From contig NZ_JADFBX010000014.1 in the NCBI RefSeq assembly GCF_015223055.1, forward strand, positions 84,774 to 148,773: a stretch of 64,000 nucleotides of DNA, given 5' to 3'. The translations under genes and the position numbers were made by a program. The stretch is from Pedobacter sp. MC2016-24 (GTDB lineage Bacteria > Bacteroidota > Bacteroidia > Sphingobacteriales > Sphingobacteriaceae). Shown in pieces: positions 24,729-34,427 of the stretch. Position 1 is the stretch's first letter. Each line of letters opens with the position of its first letter. The notes under the pieces were generated by a model. The model was not told where the DNA came from. It did not search any database and was given only the letters and a program-made list of their open reading frames with translations.

Positions 24729-25829
24729 ATGATAAATGATAAAGAATGGCTTGAGTTAATCGGGCGTATTTCAAGTGGAGTTGCAAGCGACGAGGAACTG
24801 AGTAGATACAACAAATGGTGTAATGCCTGGCAAAATGAAGATTTGCCAGTTACGGATTTTGCTGGCATAGAAAGTCGTATGTTGACAAACATCAATCAAA
24901 AGATCACTTCTCCCCGTGTCGTTCGCTTACGTTATTATAAAGTAGCTTCTATTGCCGCTGTAATGGCTGTTGTTTTTGGGTTTTGGTATTACAGCTCAAA
25001 GGTTCTCTTGAATCTTAACGCTGAAATCGTTTATAAAAATGATGTTTTGCCGGGAACAAATACCGCAACATTGACACTTTCTAACGGTAAAACTATTCAG
25101 CTTAGTGATGCTAAAAATGGGGTAGTTATTGACGCCACCAGTTTGAAGTATAACGATGGCAGTGTTGTAGATAGTGTTGGAATCAAACCGAATCAGATGC
25201 TGACCACAACTACTCCACGAGGGGGGACCTATCAGATTGTTTTACCTGATGGTAGCCATGTCTGGATGAATGCGGATTCAAAAATGATTTTTCCTGCAAA
25301 ATTCTCCGGGCAAACCAGGGAGGTATTGTTGGAGGGCGAAGCATATTTTGAAGTAGCAAAAGATAAAGCGCACCCTTTTATTGTAAAAAACCATACACAA
25401 CGTATTGAAGTATTGGGTACCCATTTCAATTTGAATAGTTATGCAGATGAAATCGGTATCAAAACTACTTTACTGGAGGGCTCGGTTAAAGTATCTTTAT
25501 CTAGCGGAAAAGAAGTTTTGCTGAAACCTGGTGAAGAAGCGTTGAATGCTACTGGCGATATACGGGTAGAAAAAGCGGATACTGAAGAAGCTGTGGCCTG
25601 GAAAAATGGCAATATTGTATTTCGTGCAAAAACATTAAGGGACATTATGCGCCAGTTGTCGCGTTGGTATGATGTAACTATCGTATATGCACCTGATGCC
25701 CCTGTTAATGAAACATTCAGTGCTGCGGTATCCAGAACCAGGAATATCTCCAGCGTGCTTGAAAGGATGCAGGCTACGGGCAGCGTAAAGTTTAAAATAG
25801 ACGGTAAAAAAATTACCGTGACTAAATAA
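24729..25829 (+). CDS. FecR-family anti-sigma factor (PUL1)
   Basis: 366 residues. A cytoplasmic sigma-binding head of about 75 residues is followed by one membrane helix (ASIAAVMAVVFGFWYYSS, near 78-95) and a periplasmic FecR domain (TTPRGGTYQIVLPDGSHVWM, then LEGEAYFEVAKDKAHPFIV). The C-terminal DUF4974-like domain (KTLRDIMRQLSRWYDVTIVY at about 297-316) is the part thought to contact the STN domain of the cognate SusC. It is followed by a 288-base spacer with hairpins before susC, unlike the tight spacing of the later genes. Confidence 0.94.
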   Translation: MINDKEWLELIGRISSGVASDEELSRYNKWCNAWQNEDLPVTDFAGIESRMLTNINQKITSPRVVRLRYYKVASIAAVMAVVFGFWYYSSKVLLNLNAEIVYKNDVLPGTNTATLTLSNGKTIQLSDAKNGVVIDATSLKYNDGSVVDSVGIKPNQMLTTTTPRGGTYQIVLPDGSHVWMNADSKMIFPAKFSGQTREVLLEGEAYFEVAKDKAHPFIVKNHTQRIEVLGTHFNLNSYADEIGIKTTLLEGSVKVSLSSGKEVLLKPGEEALNATGDIRVEKADTEEAVAWKNGNIVFRAKTLRDIMRQLSRWYDVTIVYAPDAPVNETFSAAVSRTRNISSVLERMQATGSVKFKIDGKKITVTK

Positions 25830-25867
25830 TTAACAACCTAAATCAATTAAAAACTAAACAATAACAC

Positions 25868-25891
25868 ATGAAAGAAATTTTACTCCATTAA
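25868..25891 (+). other. Seven-codon mini-ORF in the susC leader
   Basis: ATG followed by six codons and TAA (MKEILLH), 38 bases after the fecR stop. A mini-ORF of similar size occupies the same relative place in the PUL3 fecR-susC spacer. Whether it is translated is unknown. Confidence 0.3.
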
Positions 25892-25917
25892 ATCAGCAGA
25901 AGAACGGTAGGCTTAAT

Positions 25918-25951
25918 AAAAAGCCGAAAAGTGCTACCAACACTTTCCGGC
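25918..25951 (+). promoter_or_regulatory. Leader hairpin before susC (PUL1), shared with PUL3
   Basis: An A5 run followed by GCCGAAAAGTG (25923-25933), loop CTACCAA and CACTTTCCGGC (25941-25951). The stem is 11 bases with a single A-C mismatch at the fifth pair. The same design, with the mismatch at the same place and a loop of the form YTACSAR, occurs at 54454-54483 on the minus strand. Confidence 0.6.
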
Positions 25952-25970
25952 GAATAGTTTGAGCAAACCA

Positions 25971-25990
25971 TTCCTGACCAAGGCCAGGAA
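25971..25990 (+). promoter_or_regulatory. Second small hairpin in the PUL1 susC leader
   Basis: TTCCTG at 25971-25976 pairs with CAGGAA at 25985-25990. Short stem, so only modest evidence on its own. Confidence 0.3.
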
Positions 25991-26042
25991 GAACAATTAT
26001 TTGCAAACAGTTATTATCAACTCAAACCAATTCAAACTTAGA

Positions 26043-26068
26043 CATTATTGCGCAACAAAGCAATAATG
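26043..26068 (+). promoter_or_regulatory. Third hairpin in the PUL1 susC leader
   Basis: A perfect 9-base stem, CATTATTGC (26043-26051) and GCAATAATG (26060-26068), with an 8-base loop, 50 bases before the susC start. Confidence 0.4.
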
Positions 26069-26117
26069 ATGGGCTGTCATAGACCTGCTATGTTTGAATA
26101 CAAACCAACGATGAGGT

Positions 26118-29100
26118 ATGAAAAACCCACCAAAAATTCTATTGATTATGAATTCGGTCTTTCGACGAATTAACGAAGCCGATAAAAGAAAGCTAATTAT
26201 GCGAATTAACTTAATCATAGCGCTGATGACCACTTTTCTGATGCAGGTAAGTGCTGCTGGTTACGCTCAGAAAATCACGTTAAATGAGAAGAATAATGCC
26301 CTGGTCAATGTCATTGATAAAATCAGAGCGCAAACCGGTTATGATTTTTTGTTCAACTATAAAGAAGTTGAAAATGCAAAAAAGGTAACCGCAAATCTGA
26401 AGAATGTAGATTTAGAGGAAGCCTTAAGGCTGATTTTTAAAGATCAGGATCTGACTTATTCTGTAAAAGATAATTTTATTGTACTGAAGCCCAGAGAAAA
26501 GACCATTTTTGACAAGATCACCGCAGTTTTTACTGCGGCAGACTTGCGGGGTAAAGTACTTGATGAATCTGGGGAGCCGCTACAAGGGGCCACGATTCGT
26601 GTAAAGGGGACTGGAAAGTACGCACAAACCAATAGCCGTGGAGAATTTAGTCTTCCGGGCGTTGACGCAGATGCAGTGATTACAGTTTCTTATGTAGGAT
26701 ATCTTACCCAGGAATTCAGAGTATCATCCGGCAATACTTCAGATCTTCGTATCGTAATGAAGCCTGATGTGAATAAACTAGAGGAAGTAGGCGTGACGGT
26801 GAATACCGGATATCAACGGATTAAACCAGAACAAAGTACGGGTGCTGTGGCGCAAATCGGTACTAAGGAATATGAATCACGGGTAAGTTCTAATTTCCTG
26901 GATGGACTGGTAAACCGTTTGCCGGGGTTATTTATCAATAACAGCATACAATTTACCAGTACTACTCCTGGTGTTGGTCGGACTGATAGGCCTTTATTTA
27001 ACATTCGTGGTATTTCTACCATGTCGGCGAACCAAAGTCCCTTAATTGTAGTGGATGGCTATCCAACAGAATTGACATTGGATATGATCGATCCGAATGA
27101 AATCAAATCGGTGACAATCCTCAAAGACGCTGCCTCTGCTACTGTGTATGGGGTTAGGGCATCAAATGGGGTTATCGTCATTGAAAGAAAACAAGCTTCA
27201 CCTGGCGCTGCGCAGTTCAATTTCAGGACTACATTAGGTCTTACACCGGAGGAAAATTACAGCCGTTACCGTTGGGATCCAGAAGCGTCGGGCATCAACG
27301 CCAGTTATACACGTGAAAGACAAGCGCTAATTATTGTACCCTCTACCTGGTCAACCTTGTTTAGCCCTGGAGTTGGTAGTATACAACGAACGCTTCCTTT
27401 TCTTATCCAGGCTCAGCTTGCCGGCGGCATTATTACACCTGCGCAGGCTGAAAGCTCTTTTGCGGAACTGGCTAACTATGATAATCTCAACGATTACAGC
27501 CGTCTATTCCAAAGGACTGCAGTTACGCAAACGAATACCTTAAACATTTCTGGCGGGGTGCCTGCTGCCCTGTATTACATTACGGCCAATTATACAGGGA
27601 ACCGCAATAATGCAATCCTGAATGGTAACAACAGATTTCAACTGACGGGCCGCACCACGCTTAAACTAGCCAAACGACTAAGCTTAGAACTGACTACAGA
27701 ATACCAGGAAAGCCGTATTAATGCTGCGCCTGTACCCAACGTTGCTGATTATGCAGGTTACGAGCGTTATGAAGATGTAAACGGCAATCCTGCTCCTATC
27801 ATTTCAAAAAGTTATGCACCAGTTTATAATAGTTTCATCATGTCGCAAGGCTTGTTAGATCAAAACTATTATCCGCTAATTGAGGCTAATTCAGTGAGTA
27901 ACAAAACACGTACGTTGAATAACAAAACCATTGCTAATTTTAACTATGACATTGGAAAAGGCTTTAATCTTTTGTTTGGTGGCGTTTATGAGACCTCCCG
28001 AACTGAAGCCAGACATTTAGCCGCTCAAGGGTCTAATGAAGTGAATGCTTGGGTGAATAATTATACCGTGACCGCAGGAGGGACATTTAAAAGAAACGTT
28101 CCTGACGGGGATTTCCTTCGTCAGCAGAATACGAGTTCTACTGGTTATACCGCACGTACGCAGTTGAACTACAATAAAAGATTTGGCAATCACTCCCTTA
28201 ATGCGATAGCAGGTGCTGAAATACGCAGTGTTTTAAATAAAGGCAATTTAGCTTCTTATTTTGGGTATAATGACCAGAGTTTGCTGCAACAGCCCGTAGA
28301 TTATGCTTCTATAATTAATGGTGTAGCGGCAGTTAGAGGCACTTTAGTTACTTCTTATCCTCTTGGGCCTTTGAACAGTTTGTTTAACCAGACCTATAGT
28401 GACGACCGATTTGTATCAGCTTTCTCTAATGTTGTCTATTCCTTTAAAGACACCTATTCCTTATCTGGAAGTATCCGCATTGATCAATCTAACCTTTTTG
28501 GGAGTGATCCAAAGTATAAATATAAACCGCTATGGTCGCTGGGCGCCGCCTGGAACATTCATAAGGAGGACTTTATGAACGATATTAAATGGCTTCACCA
28601 GTTGAAACTCCGGAGTGCTTTTGGATTTAACGGAAATGTAGCTAAACTTTCACTTCCACAAGTAATAGCCCAGGCTCAGAACAATACACAGACTACACCT
28701 ACCCTTCCATCGCTCATCCTATTGTCCAATGCCAATAGCGGCCTTCGGTGGGAGCAGACAGAGAACTTTAACCTGGGACTGGATTTTAGTGTTTTCAAAA
28801 ATATCACAGGTAGTTTTGATTATTATACGAAAAAAACGATCGATGTGATGGGTAATTCTAGTATCGACCCAACGCTTGGTGCCAGTTCTGCCTTAATTAA
28901 TTACGCCACCATCAGAAATAACGGATTGGAGTTTAGCCTGAAGGCAGACTGGATATCTACCAGAAGCTTTAATTGGAATACGGGTATTGTGGTAGCCAAA
29001 AATAACAGTAAGGTACTTGATGTTTTCAGAAGTGGCCAGTACAATCCGCAGGTGCTTGATTTATTGGGCTATGTAAGCGGTTATCCGGTAGGTGCAATGT

Positions 29101-29735
29101 TTTCTTATAATACCACAGGCCTTAATAATGAAGGCCATCCCATCATTGTGGATCAAAGCGGCACATCATATGTCGTCAACAATAGTCTTACCTCAAATCC
29201 TTTAGTTGCTGCGATGTCGAATAAGGATTCAGGATTGGTACAGTATTCTGGAACATCCATTCCAACTATTAATGCTGGATTAAGTAACCGGGTTGATGTT
29301 GGCAATTTTTACTTCTTCGCCATGATTAACTATTATGGTGGTTTTAAAGTACGGGTGCCAAGACCATCACCAGCGGGCAACAGACCTTTACCGGGGTCAA
29401 ATAACTTTTGGAGGGTTGCCGGCGATGAGGCGAACACAAATATTCCAAATCTGACTGATCTGGGTACTTTTGCTGCTGGAGTAGCTTACAATTATAACAG
29501 TAATTATGTGGTTCATGGTGATTACATGACGCTAGGTGATTTAACAGTTTCTTACCGTTTAAACGATGTTAATTTTATCAAAAAGGCCGGATTTAAGAAT
29601 TTAGAAATCAAAGCCCAGGGTTCAAATTTGTACAGCGTTGGCTTTAACCGTTATAACTTCAGTATGGCTACGGGAAGCTATGCAAAATCGTATGTAACTC
29701 CTACCTATACGCTTGGTTTGTTCACTAACTTTTAA
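26118..29735 (+). CDS. SusC/RagA-family TonB-dependent transporter with STN domain (PUL1)
   Basis: Outer membrane glycan importer of 1205 residues. A positively charged lead of about 27 residues precedes the hydrophobic signal (LIIALMTTFLMQVSAAGYAQ); M28 is an alternative start. The STN signalling domain follows (about 52-122), then a CarboxypepD_reg domain (LRGKVLDESGEPLQGATIRV, about 143-225), the plug with GLFINNSIQF, FNIRGIS and VTILKDAASATVYGVRASNG, and the beta barrel ending in Phe. The STN domain marks it as the partner of the upstream FecR. SusD starts 12 bases downstream. The heparinase III gene at the end of the locus makes heparan sulfate fragments a candidate substrate (inference). 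Confidence 0.95.
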   Translation: MKNPPKILLIMNSVFRRINEADKRKLIMRINLIIALMTTFLMQVSAAGYAQKITLNEKNNALVNVIDKIRAQTGYDFLFNYKEVENAKKVTANLKNVDLEEALRLIFKDQDLTYSVKDNFIVLKPREKTIFDKITAVFTAADLRGKVLDESGEPLQGATIRVKGTGKYAQTNSRGEFSLPGVDADAVITVSYVGYLTQEFRVSSGNTSDLRIVMKPDVNKLEEVGVTVNTGYQRIKPEQSTGAVAQIGTKEYESRVSSNFLDGLVNRLPGLFINNSIQFTSTTPGVGRTDRPLFNIRGISTMSANQSPLIVVDGYPTELTLDMIDPNEIKSVTILKDAASATVYGVRASNGVIVIERKQASPGAAQFNFRTTLGLTPEENYSRYRWDPEASGINASYTRERQALIIVPSTWSTLFSPGVGSIQRTLPFLIQAQLAGGIITPAQAESSFAELANYDNLNDYSRLFQRTAVTQTNTLNISGGVPAALYYITANYTGNRNNAILNGNNRFQLTGRTTLKLAKRLSLELTTEYQESRINAAPVPNVADYAGYERYEDVNGNPAPIISKSYAPVYNSFIMSQGLLDQNYYPLIEANSVSNKTRTLNNKTIANFNYDIGKGFNLLFGGVYETSRTEARHLAAQGSNEVNAWVNNYTVTAGGTFKRNVPDGDFLRQQNTSSTGYTARTQLNYNKRFGNHSLNAIAGAEIRSVLNKGNLASYFGYNDQSLLQQPVDYASIINGVAAVRGTLVTSYPLGPLNSLFNQTYSDDRFVSAFSNVVYSFKDTYSLSGSIRIDQSNLFGSDPKYKYKPLWSLGAAWNIHKEDFMNDIKWLHQLKLRSAFGFNGNVAKLSLPQVIAQAQNNTQTTPTLPSLILLSNANSGLRWEQTENFNLGLDFSVFKNITGSFDYYTKKTIDVMGNSSIDPTLGASSALINYATIRNNGLEFSLKADWISTRSFNWNTGIVVAKNNSKVLDVFRSGQYNPQVLDLLGYVSGYPVGAMFSYNTTGLNNEGHPIIVDQSGTSYVVNNSLTSNPLVAAMSNKDSGLVQYSGTSIPTINAGLSNRVDVGNFYFFAMINYYGGFKVRVPRPSPAGNRPLPGSNNFWRVAGDEANTNIPNLTDLGTFAAGVAYNYNSNYVVHGDYMTLGDLTVSYRLNDVNFIKKAGFKNLEIKAQGSNLYSVGFNRYNFSMATGSYAKSYVTPTYTLGLFTNF

Positions 29736-29747
29736 AATTTTATACTG

Positions 29748-31127
29748 ATGAAGAAATTTAAATATATAGCCGTCCAATTGCTTTTTTGCTGCATGGTTTT
29801 TAGCGGCTGCGACAAATATCTGGATGTTGAACCAAAGGGCAAGCAATTGCTGAAAACAACCAATGACTATGATCTTTGGTTGAACAGCTCCACGCTCACC
29901 GTTGAAATGGATCAGACCCTTCTAAATTACATGACGGATAATATTGATCTGGTAACCGTTAACAATCCTCCGACGGGCCTTGGTGAACTCGTTTATACCT
30001 GGGCGCCACAGTTTACAAATGATGTAACTTCTCCCACTTATTTATGGGGTGACCACTACAAGCGCATCAGCCTTTTTAATACCGTATTGTCAGGTATTGA
30101 TGCGGCTGAAGGGGGAACGGTATCGCAGCGGAACAGTATTAAAGCCGAAGCCTTGCTAGGCCGTGCAAATTCTTATTTCTATCTGGTGAATGAATATGCC
30201 AAGCCTTATGATGCATCAACCGCTGCTACTGACCTGGCTGTGCCTTTTGTTACATCAGACAATGTAAGTCAAAAGGCACCGGGCAGAAGTACTGTAGCTG
30301 AAATTTACAAACATATGATTGATGACATCAATGAGGCTATTCCCAACCTTCCTCTTGACAACGGGACTGCGCGTTTTCGTGGCACGAAGGCTGGTGCATA
30401 TAGCGTACTGGCACGGATTTACTTATACAGAAGGGAATATAGTGAAGCGCAGCGTTATGCTGAGATGGCCCTGGCCGATACCAAAGCTGTGATGATTGAT
30501 TTGACCAATTCTGCTACCTTTCCCACCGTAACCACCATGGTCTCGCATCCTGATGGAATTTACTCCAGGGCATCTAATGCTGCTGGAATGCCAATATCTG
30601 CAGAATTAAAAAGTATGTTTGCTGTCAATGATGCTAGGAGGACAGTTTTGTACTTTAACTGGGCCAGTAATGTTAGAGGGGCAACTTCGTTTTACGCAGC
30701 TCAGGTTGTGCAAGCTTTTCAGCTAACCAATTCCGGAACTACCGTGCAGGAAATGCATTTAATTGCAGCCGAGTGCGCGGCACGTAGTACTGATCCGAAC
30801 GCCGTGGTTACTGCACTTAATCACCTGAATCAGGTTCGCAGGAACAGGTATACAGGCGCACCTATTGAGAGCAGGGATTTTACTTCCACCAGTCAGCCTG
30901 CAGTTATGGCTGAGGTATTGGCAGAAAGAAGGCGGGAATTGCCTTTCCATAGCTTACGCTGGTTTGATCTGCGGAGATTTGATACGGAAAACAGAACATC
31001 AACAATTACCCGTACTACAGCGCAGAATGTAGTGGTTGGAACACTAGAACCACATAGTCCCAGGTACACGCTACAAATACCTATACAGGTGATGGCTTTT
31101 AACCCGGATATGATACAAAATCCATAA
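29748..31127 (+). CDS. RagB/SusD-family glycan-binding lipoprotein (PUL1)
   Basis: 459 residues; surface-exposed partner that closes over the SusC barrel and captures glycans. The lipobox is FSGC (Cys at about residue 21), followed by DKYLDVEPKGKQ. The helical TPR-like core follows (RNSIKAEALLGRANSYFYLV) with the C-terminal signature LAERRRELPFHSLRWFDLRR and the final PIQVMAFNPDMIQNP, both common in SusD proteins. It follows susC by 12 bases and precedes a lipoprotein gene by 15 bases. Confidence 0.95.
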   Translation: MKKFKYIAVQLLFCCMVFSGCDKYLDVEPKGKQLLKTTNDYDLWLNSSTLTVEMDQTLLNYMTDNIDLVTVNNPPTGLGELVYTWAPQFTNDVTSPTYLWGDHYKRISLFNTVLSGIDAAEGGTVSQRNSIKAEALLGRANSYFYLVNEYAKPYDASTAATDLAVPFVTSDNVSQKAPGRSTVAEIYKHMIDDINEAIPNLPLDNGTARFRGTKAGAYSVLARIYLYRREYSEAQRYAEMALADTKAVMIDLTNSATFPTVTTMVSHPDGIYSRASNAAGMPISAELKSMFAVNDARRTVLYFNWASNVRGATSFYAAQVVQAFQLTNSGTTVQEMHLIAAECAARSTDPNAVVTALNHLNQVRRNRYTGAPIESRDFTSTSQPAVMAEVLAERRRELPFHSLRWFDLRRFDTENRTSTITRTTAQNVVVGTLEPHSPRYTLQIPIQVMAFNPDMIQNP

Positions 31128-31142
31128 CTATAAAATTCAAAG

Positions 31143-32114
31143 ATGAAGACATATAAATTGAATATATTAGCAATATGCACAGTAGTGGTATTGTTTATGG
31201 CTTGTAAAAAAGACAAAACAGGCCGCGAAGCCCTGGCCGAAGGGCGTGTAACTTTTGATTTGCCGGCATCAACAGATGTAGTGGTAAGATCATTAGACAT
31301 CAGGAATGAAGCTTTGCTTAGTCTGGAAATGAAAGCTACGCTACAAGGTGACGCATCTTCGGATGTGCATCATGTAACTTTTGCAACAGATACAACTAAG
31401 ATTGCTGACTATAGACTAAAGTATGGGGCTACTGCCCTTTTACTTCCTACAATGAGTTATTTATATTACAAACCAACCGTATCCATTCCGGCTGGTTCTA
31501 ATGTTTCAGAATCGGGTGTACTGAACTTTAGCGTTCAGACATCATTAAGAGCGCGCAGTACTTATGTGCTTCCGCTTGTAATTGCATCTGTAGATGGGCA
31601 AACGCAAGACCCGAAAACACGCAAGGTAATTTACTATGTTTTTAACACAGGCGAAGCAACGTATGTAGACCATGCAGGATATACCGTAACGGCCACCGCG
31701 TCTTCTACATTAGGCGTTAATGCACCTGCCAGAGCAGTTGATGCAGCTACAGGTACAACATTTTGGGCAAGCTCTAATACGGTACCGTTACCACAGTGGT
31801 TGAGTATTGATTTTGGGCGTAACGTTACTTTTCCGTCATTTGATTATTTCTTTCCAACCGCTATAACACCAGCCGTTGGCGGCTATACTACTTCTGCGAA
31901 AGTGGAAACAAGTTCGGATAACATCACCTGGGTAGATAAGGGTACGTATGCAATAGATGTGAACAATACATTGAAAAGGCAGACTATAAATATGCCTTCA
32001 TTAACTACGGCCCGATATCTGCGCTTCACGATTTTGACTGCGACTCCGTATAATGCATCGGCGACAGTTATTTACAACATAGGTTTTGTAAGTGGAATTT
32101 TGTTGAGGAACTAA
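31143..32114 (+). CDS. Lipoprotein with DUF1735 and F5/8-type C (discoidin) domains
   Basis: 323 residues, with a lipobox (LFMACKKD; Cys near 21). The N-terminal half (about 35-170) is a DUF1735-like beta-sandwich, common in surface glycan-binding proteins coded after SusD. The C-terminal half (about 180-320) is a discoidin/CBM32-like domain: ATASSTLGVNAPARAVDA, then TTFWASSN, WLSIDFGRNVTFPSFDYFFP, and ARYLRFTIL. It is probably an outer-surface carbohydrate-binding protein of PUL1. Its ligand cannot be read from sequence. Confidence 0.88.
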   Translation: MKTYKLNILAICTVVVLFMACKKDKTGREALAEGRVTFDLPASTDVVVRSLDIRNEALLSLEMKATLQGDASSDVHHVTFATDTTKIADYRLKYGATALLLPTMSYLYYKPTVSIPAGSNVSESGVLNFSVQTSLRARSTYVLPLVIASVDGQTQDPKTRKVIYYVFNTGEATYVDHAGYTVTATASSTLGVNAPARAVDAATGTTFWASSNTVPLPQWLSIDFGRNVTFPSFDYFFPTAITPAVGGYTTSAKVETSSDNITWVDKGTYAIDVNNTLKRQTINMPSLTTARYLRFTILTATPYNASATVIYNIGFVSGILLRN

Positions 32115-32146
32115 TTAGAAGTAACCCTAAATTTAAATAACAAAAA

Positions 32147-33277
32147 ATGAAGAAATCACTGATTTCAATTTTGATGCTGCTACCCTTTGTGGTAGCAGCT
32201 CAAAAAAGCTATACCATAACCGGAAAATTATCCGCATTAAACGTTCCGGCCAAAGCTTACCTTGTTACTTTACAAGGTGATCGATTTAAGGAAACCGATT
32301 CTGTGGTCATTAAGAATGGGCAATTCCAGTTCACTGGGAAAGTCGAGCAGCCGCAAAGCGCAATCATCGCAGTCAAGAGATTACCTGGAACTGGTAAACA
32401 ATCGGATAATTTGAGTTTCTACCTTGAAAATTCTAAAATCACCTTGACAGGTAAAGATTCTATCAAAACAGCTACTGTTACAGGTTCAGTTTCAGATCGC
32501 GAAGACCGGGAACTGTCGGAGTTAATTACACCTTTTACGGAAAGGATCATGAAAATCCAACGGGAATTTATAAAAGGAGATCATGGAGTGGTAGAAGGAA
32601 AAACCCTGGAGCAGCGTAAAGAAGCGCAAGACAGTTTAAACAGCTATGTCAAACAGATCAAAAACATCCAGGTGAAGTTTGTCGAATCACATCCCAATTC
32701 GTTCATGGGTTTGTACACTTTTAACACCGCTGTTCTTGGCAGTCACTTTGACTCTGCAGAGGTAAAACCTTTGTTTTATAAATTCTCTTCCCAACTTCAG
32801 TCTTCATCATTGGGAAAACTAGCGTTAGATCGGATTTTGGCGAATGAGAAGCGTGCGGTGGGCGTAAAGATCCTGGATTTTTCACAGACTGATATTGACG
32901 GCAAACCATTCAACATAAAATCACTGCGTGGTAAATATGTGTTTTTGGATTTTTGGGCCAGCTGGTGCTACTGGTGCCGCGCGGAAAACCCTCATGTTTT
33001 AAAAGCTTATGAGCAACTTAAAGACCGGAATCTGGAAATTGTAAGCGTATCCTTTGATGAAAGTAAAGCTGCCTGGGAAAATGCCGTAAAACAAGATAAG
33101 CTCCCTTGGTTGCAGGTATCTGACCTAAAAGGGATGAAAGTAAGAGATGGATTGGCAGCCATGTTAGATATTAAAGCGATACCGCAAAATCTGCTGATCA
33201 ATCCGGAAGGTTTGATCATCGCAACAAATCTTCGTGGTGAAGATCTTCCAGCAAAATTATCCAAATTGATCAAATAA
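32147..33277 (+). CDS. TlpA-like thioredoxin with DUF4369 domain and CYWC active site
   Basis: 376 residues with a short signal peptide (ILMLLPFVVAAQ). Residues 20-115 form the DUF4369 beta-domain usual for Bacteroidota TlpA-type proteins, then a helical linker, then the thioredoxin domain (about 245-376) with FWASWCYWCRAENP. The active-site dipeptide is Tyr-Trp in place of the common Gly-Pro; the cis-proline loop AIPQN is intact. The next gene is a paralogue with the standard CGPC site. The pair probably serves periplasmic disulfide exchange for exported PUL proteins. Confidence 0.9.
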   Translation: MKKSLISILMLLPFVVAAQKSYTITGKLSALNVPAKAYLVTLQGDRFKETDSVVIKNGQFQFTGKVEQPQSAIIAVKRLPGTGKQSDNLSFYLENSKITLTGKDSIKTATVTGSVSDREDRELSELITPFTERIMKIQREFIKGDHGVVEGKTLEQRKEAQDSLNSYVKQIKNIQVKFVESHPNSFMGLYTFNTAVLGSHFDSAEVKPLFYKFSSQLQSSSLGKLALDRILANEKRAVGVKILDFSQTDIDGKPFNIKSLRGKYVFLDFWASWCYWCRAENPHVLKAYEQLKDRNLEIVSVSFDESKAAWENAVKQDKLPWLQVSDLKGMKVRDGLAAMLDIKAIPQNLLINPEGLIIATNLRGEDLPAKLSKLIK

Positions 33278-33289
33278 CATAAAGTAAAC

Positions 33290-34423
33290 ATGATGAACCT
33301 TAAAATAATTATTGGAGCCCTGTTGTTGCTGCCTGCCACGGTAAGTCTGGCGCAGGATAAATTTGAAATCTCAGGAAACCTTTCTGGTATAGGAAGCGAT
33401 AAAAAGATAATCCTAAGTTATAAGAATAGCGAAGGTAAGGATGCTAAAGATTCTGCCGCGGTTAAAAATGGGAAGTTTGTACTGAATGGAACTACTGCTT
33501 TTGGTAACAAGGCCTACCTGGCCCTGGTGCCTGTAAAAAAAGATACGTCAAACCGGAGAGGAGCTGAAAGCTATCGCGAATTCTACCTGGAAAAAGGAAA
33601 GTATAAAGTAGCAGGTAATGGCGACTTCTCGAAAGCAATGATTACTGGAACCGCTGCGCAAAATGATTTTCTGTTATGGACTGCTAAATCGGAAGCACTG
33701 CTCACTCAGTTTAAAGAAATCACCCAGCGGTTTACCAAAGTGTATTATGCGAAAGTGAAAGATACGGTGGCCATCAAAGCAATCCAGGCAGAAGCCAGGC
33801 CAGTACATGCCAAAATTGAAGCTGCCTTGGATTCCTTTTTATTTAGTCACCCGGATTCATATGTAGCTCTTGACCTGATCGCTACGGAAAAGACTGCGGT
33901 AATTGATCCTAAAACTTTTGAGGTGTATTACAACCCGCTAAGCAAACGAGTATTGAGCAGCTTTACCGGGCAAAAGCTGACAGCTAAATATGATAAGGCC
34001 AAGCAAATTGCTATCGGGAAATCTGTAGACTTTACCCAAACAGATGATAAAGGCAATGAATTTAAGCTGTCTTCTTTAAAAGGTAAGTATGTACTGGTTG
34101 ATTTCTGGGCAAGTTGGTGTGGTCCATGCCGCGCAGAGAATCCACATTTATTGAAAGCTTACAACCAGTTGAAAGACAAAAATTTCGAAGTGGTGGGTGT
34201 TTCCCTGGACGAGACCAAAGCAGCCTGGTTAAATGCAGTGAAGCAAGATGGCATGCCCTGGATCCAGGTAAGTGACCTGAAAGGCTTTAAGAGTGATCTT
34301 GCTGTTAAATACGGCATTTCGGCCATTCCACAGAATTTCCTGATCAACCCAGAGGGTGTGATCATTGCAAAAGACCTTAGGGGGGAAGATGTGAACCAAA
34401 AACTGGCTGCATTCATTAAATAA
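33290..34423 (+). CDS. TlpA-like thioredoxin with DUF4369 domain, CGPC active site
   Basis: 377 residues; paralogue of the preceding gene and 12 bases after it. Signal peptide (IIIGALLLLPATVSLAQ), DUF4369 domain at about 22-120, helical linker, and thioredoxin domain with FWASWCGPCRAENP at about 276-289 and AIPQNFLINPEG as the cis-proline loop. The domain plan is identical to that of its neighbour, so a tandem duplication is likely, with the first copy changed at the active site. It is the last gene of PUL1. Confidence 0.92.
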   Translation: MMNLKIIIGALLLLPATVSLAQDKFEISGNLSGIGSDKKIILSYKNSEGKDAKDSAAVKNGKFVLNGTTAFGNKAYLALVPVKKDTSNRRGAESYREFYLEKGKYKVAGNGDFSKAMITGTAAQNDFLLWTAKSEALLTQFKEITQRFTKVYYAKVKDTVAIKAIQAEARPVHAKIEAALDSFLFSHPDSYVALDLIATEKTAVIDPKTFEVYYNPLSKRVLSSFTGQKLTAKYDKAKQIAIGKSVDFTQTDDKGNEFKLSSLKGKYVLVDFWASWCGPCRAENPHLLKAYNQLKDKNFEVVGVSLDETKAAWLNAVKQDGMPWIQVSDLKGFKSDLAVKYGISAIPQNFLINPEGVIIAKDLRGEDVNQKLAAFIK

Positions 34424-34427
34424 AATT

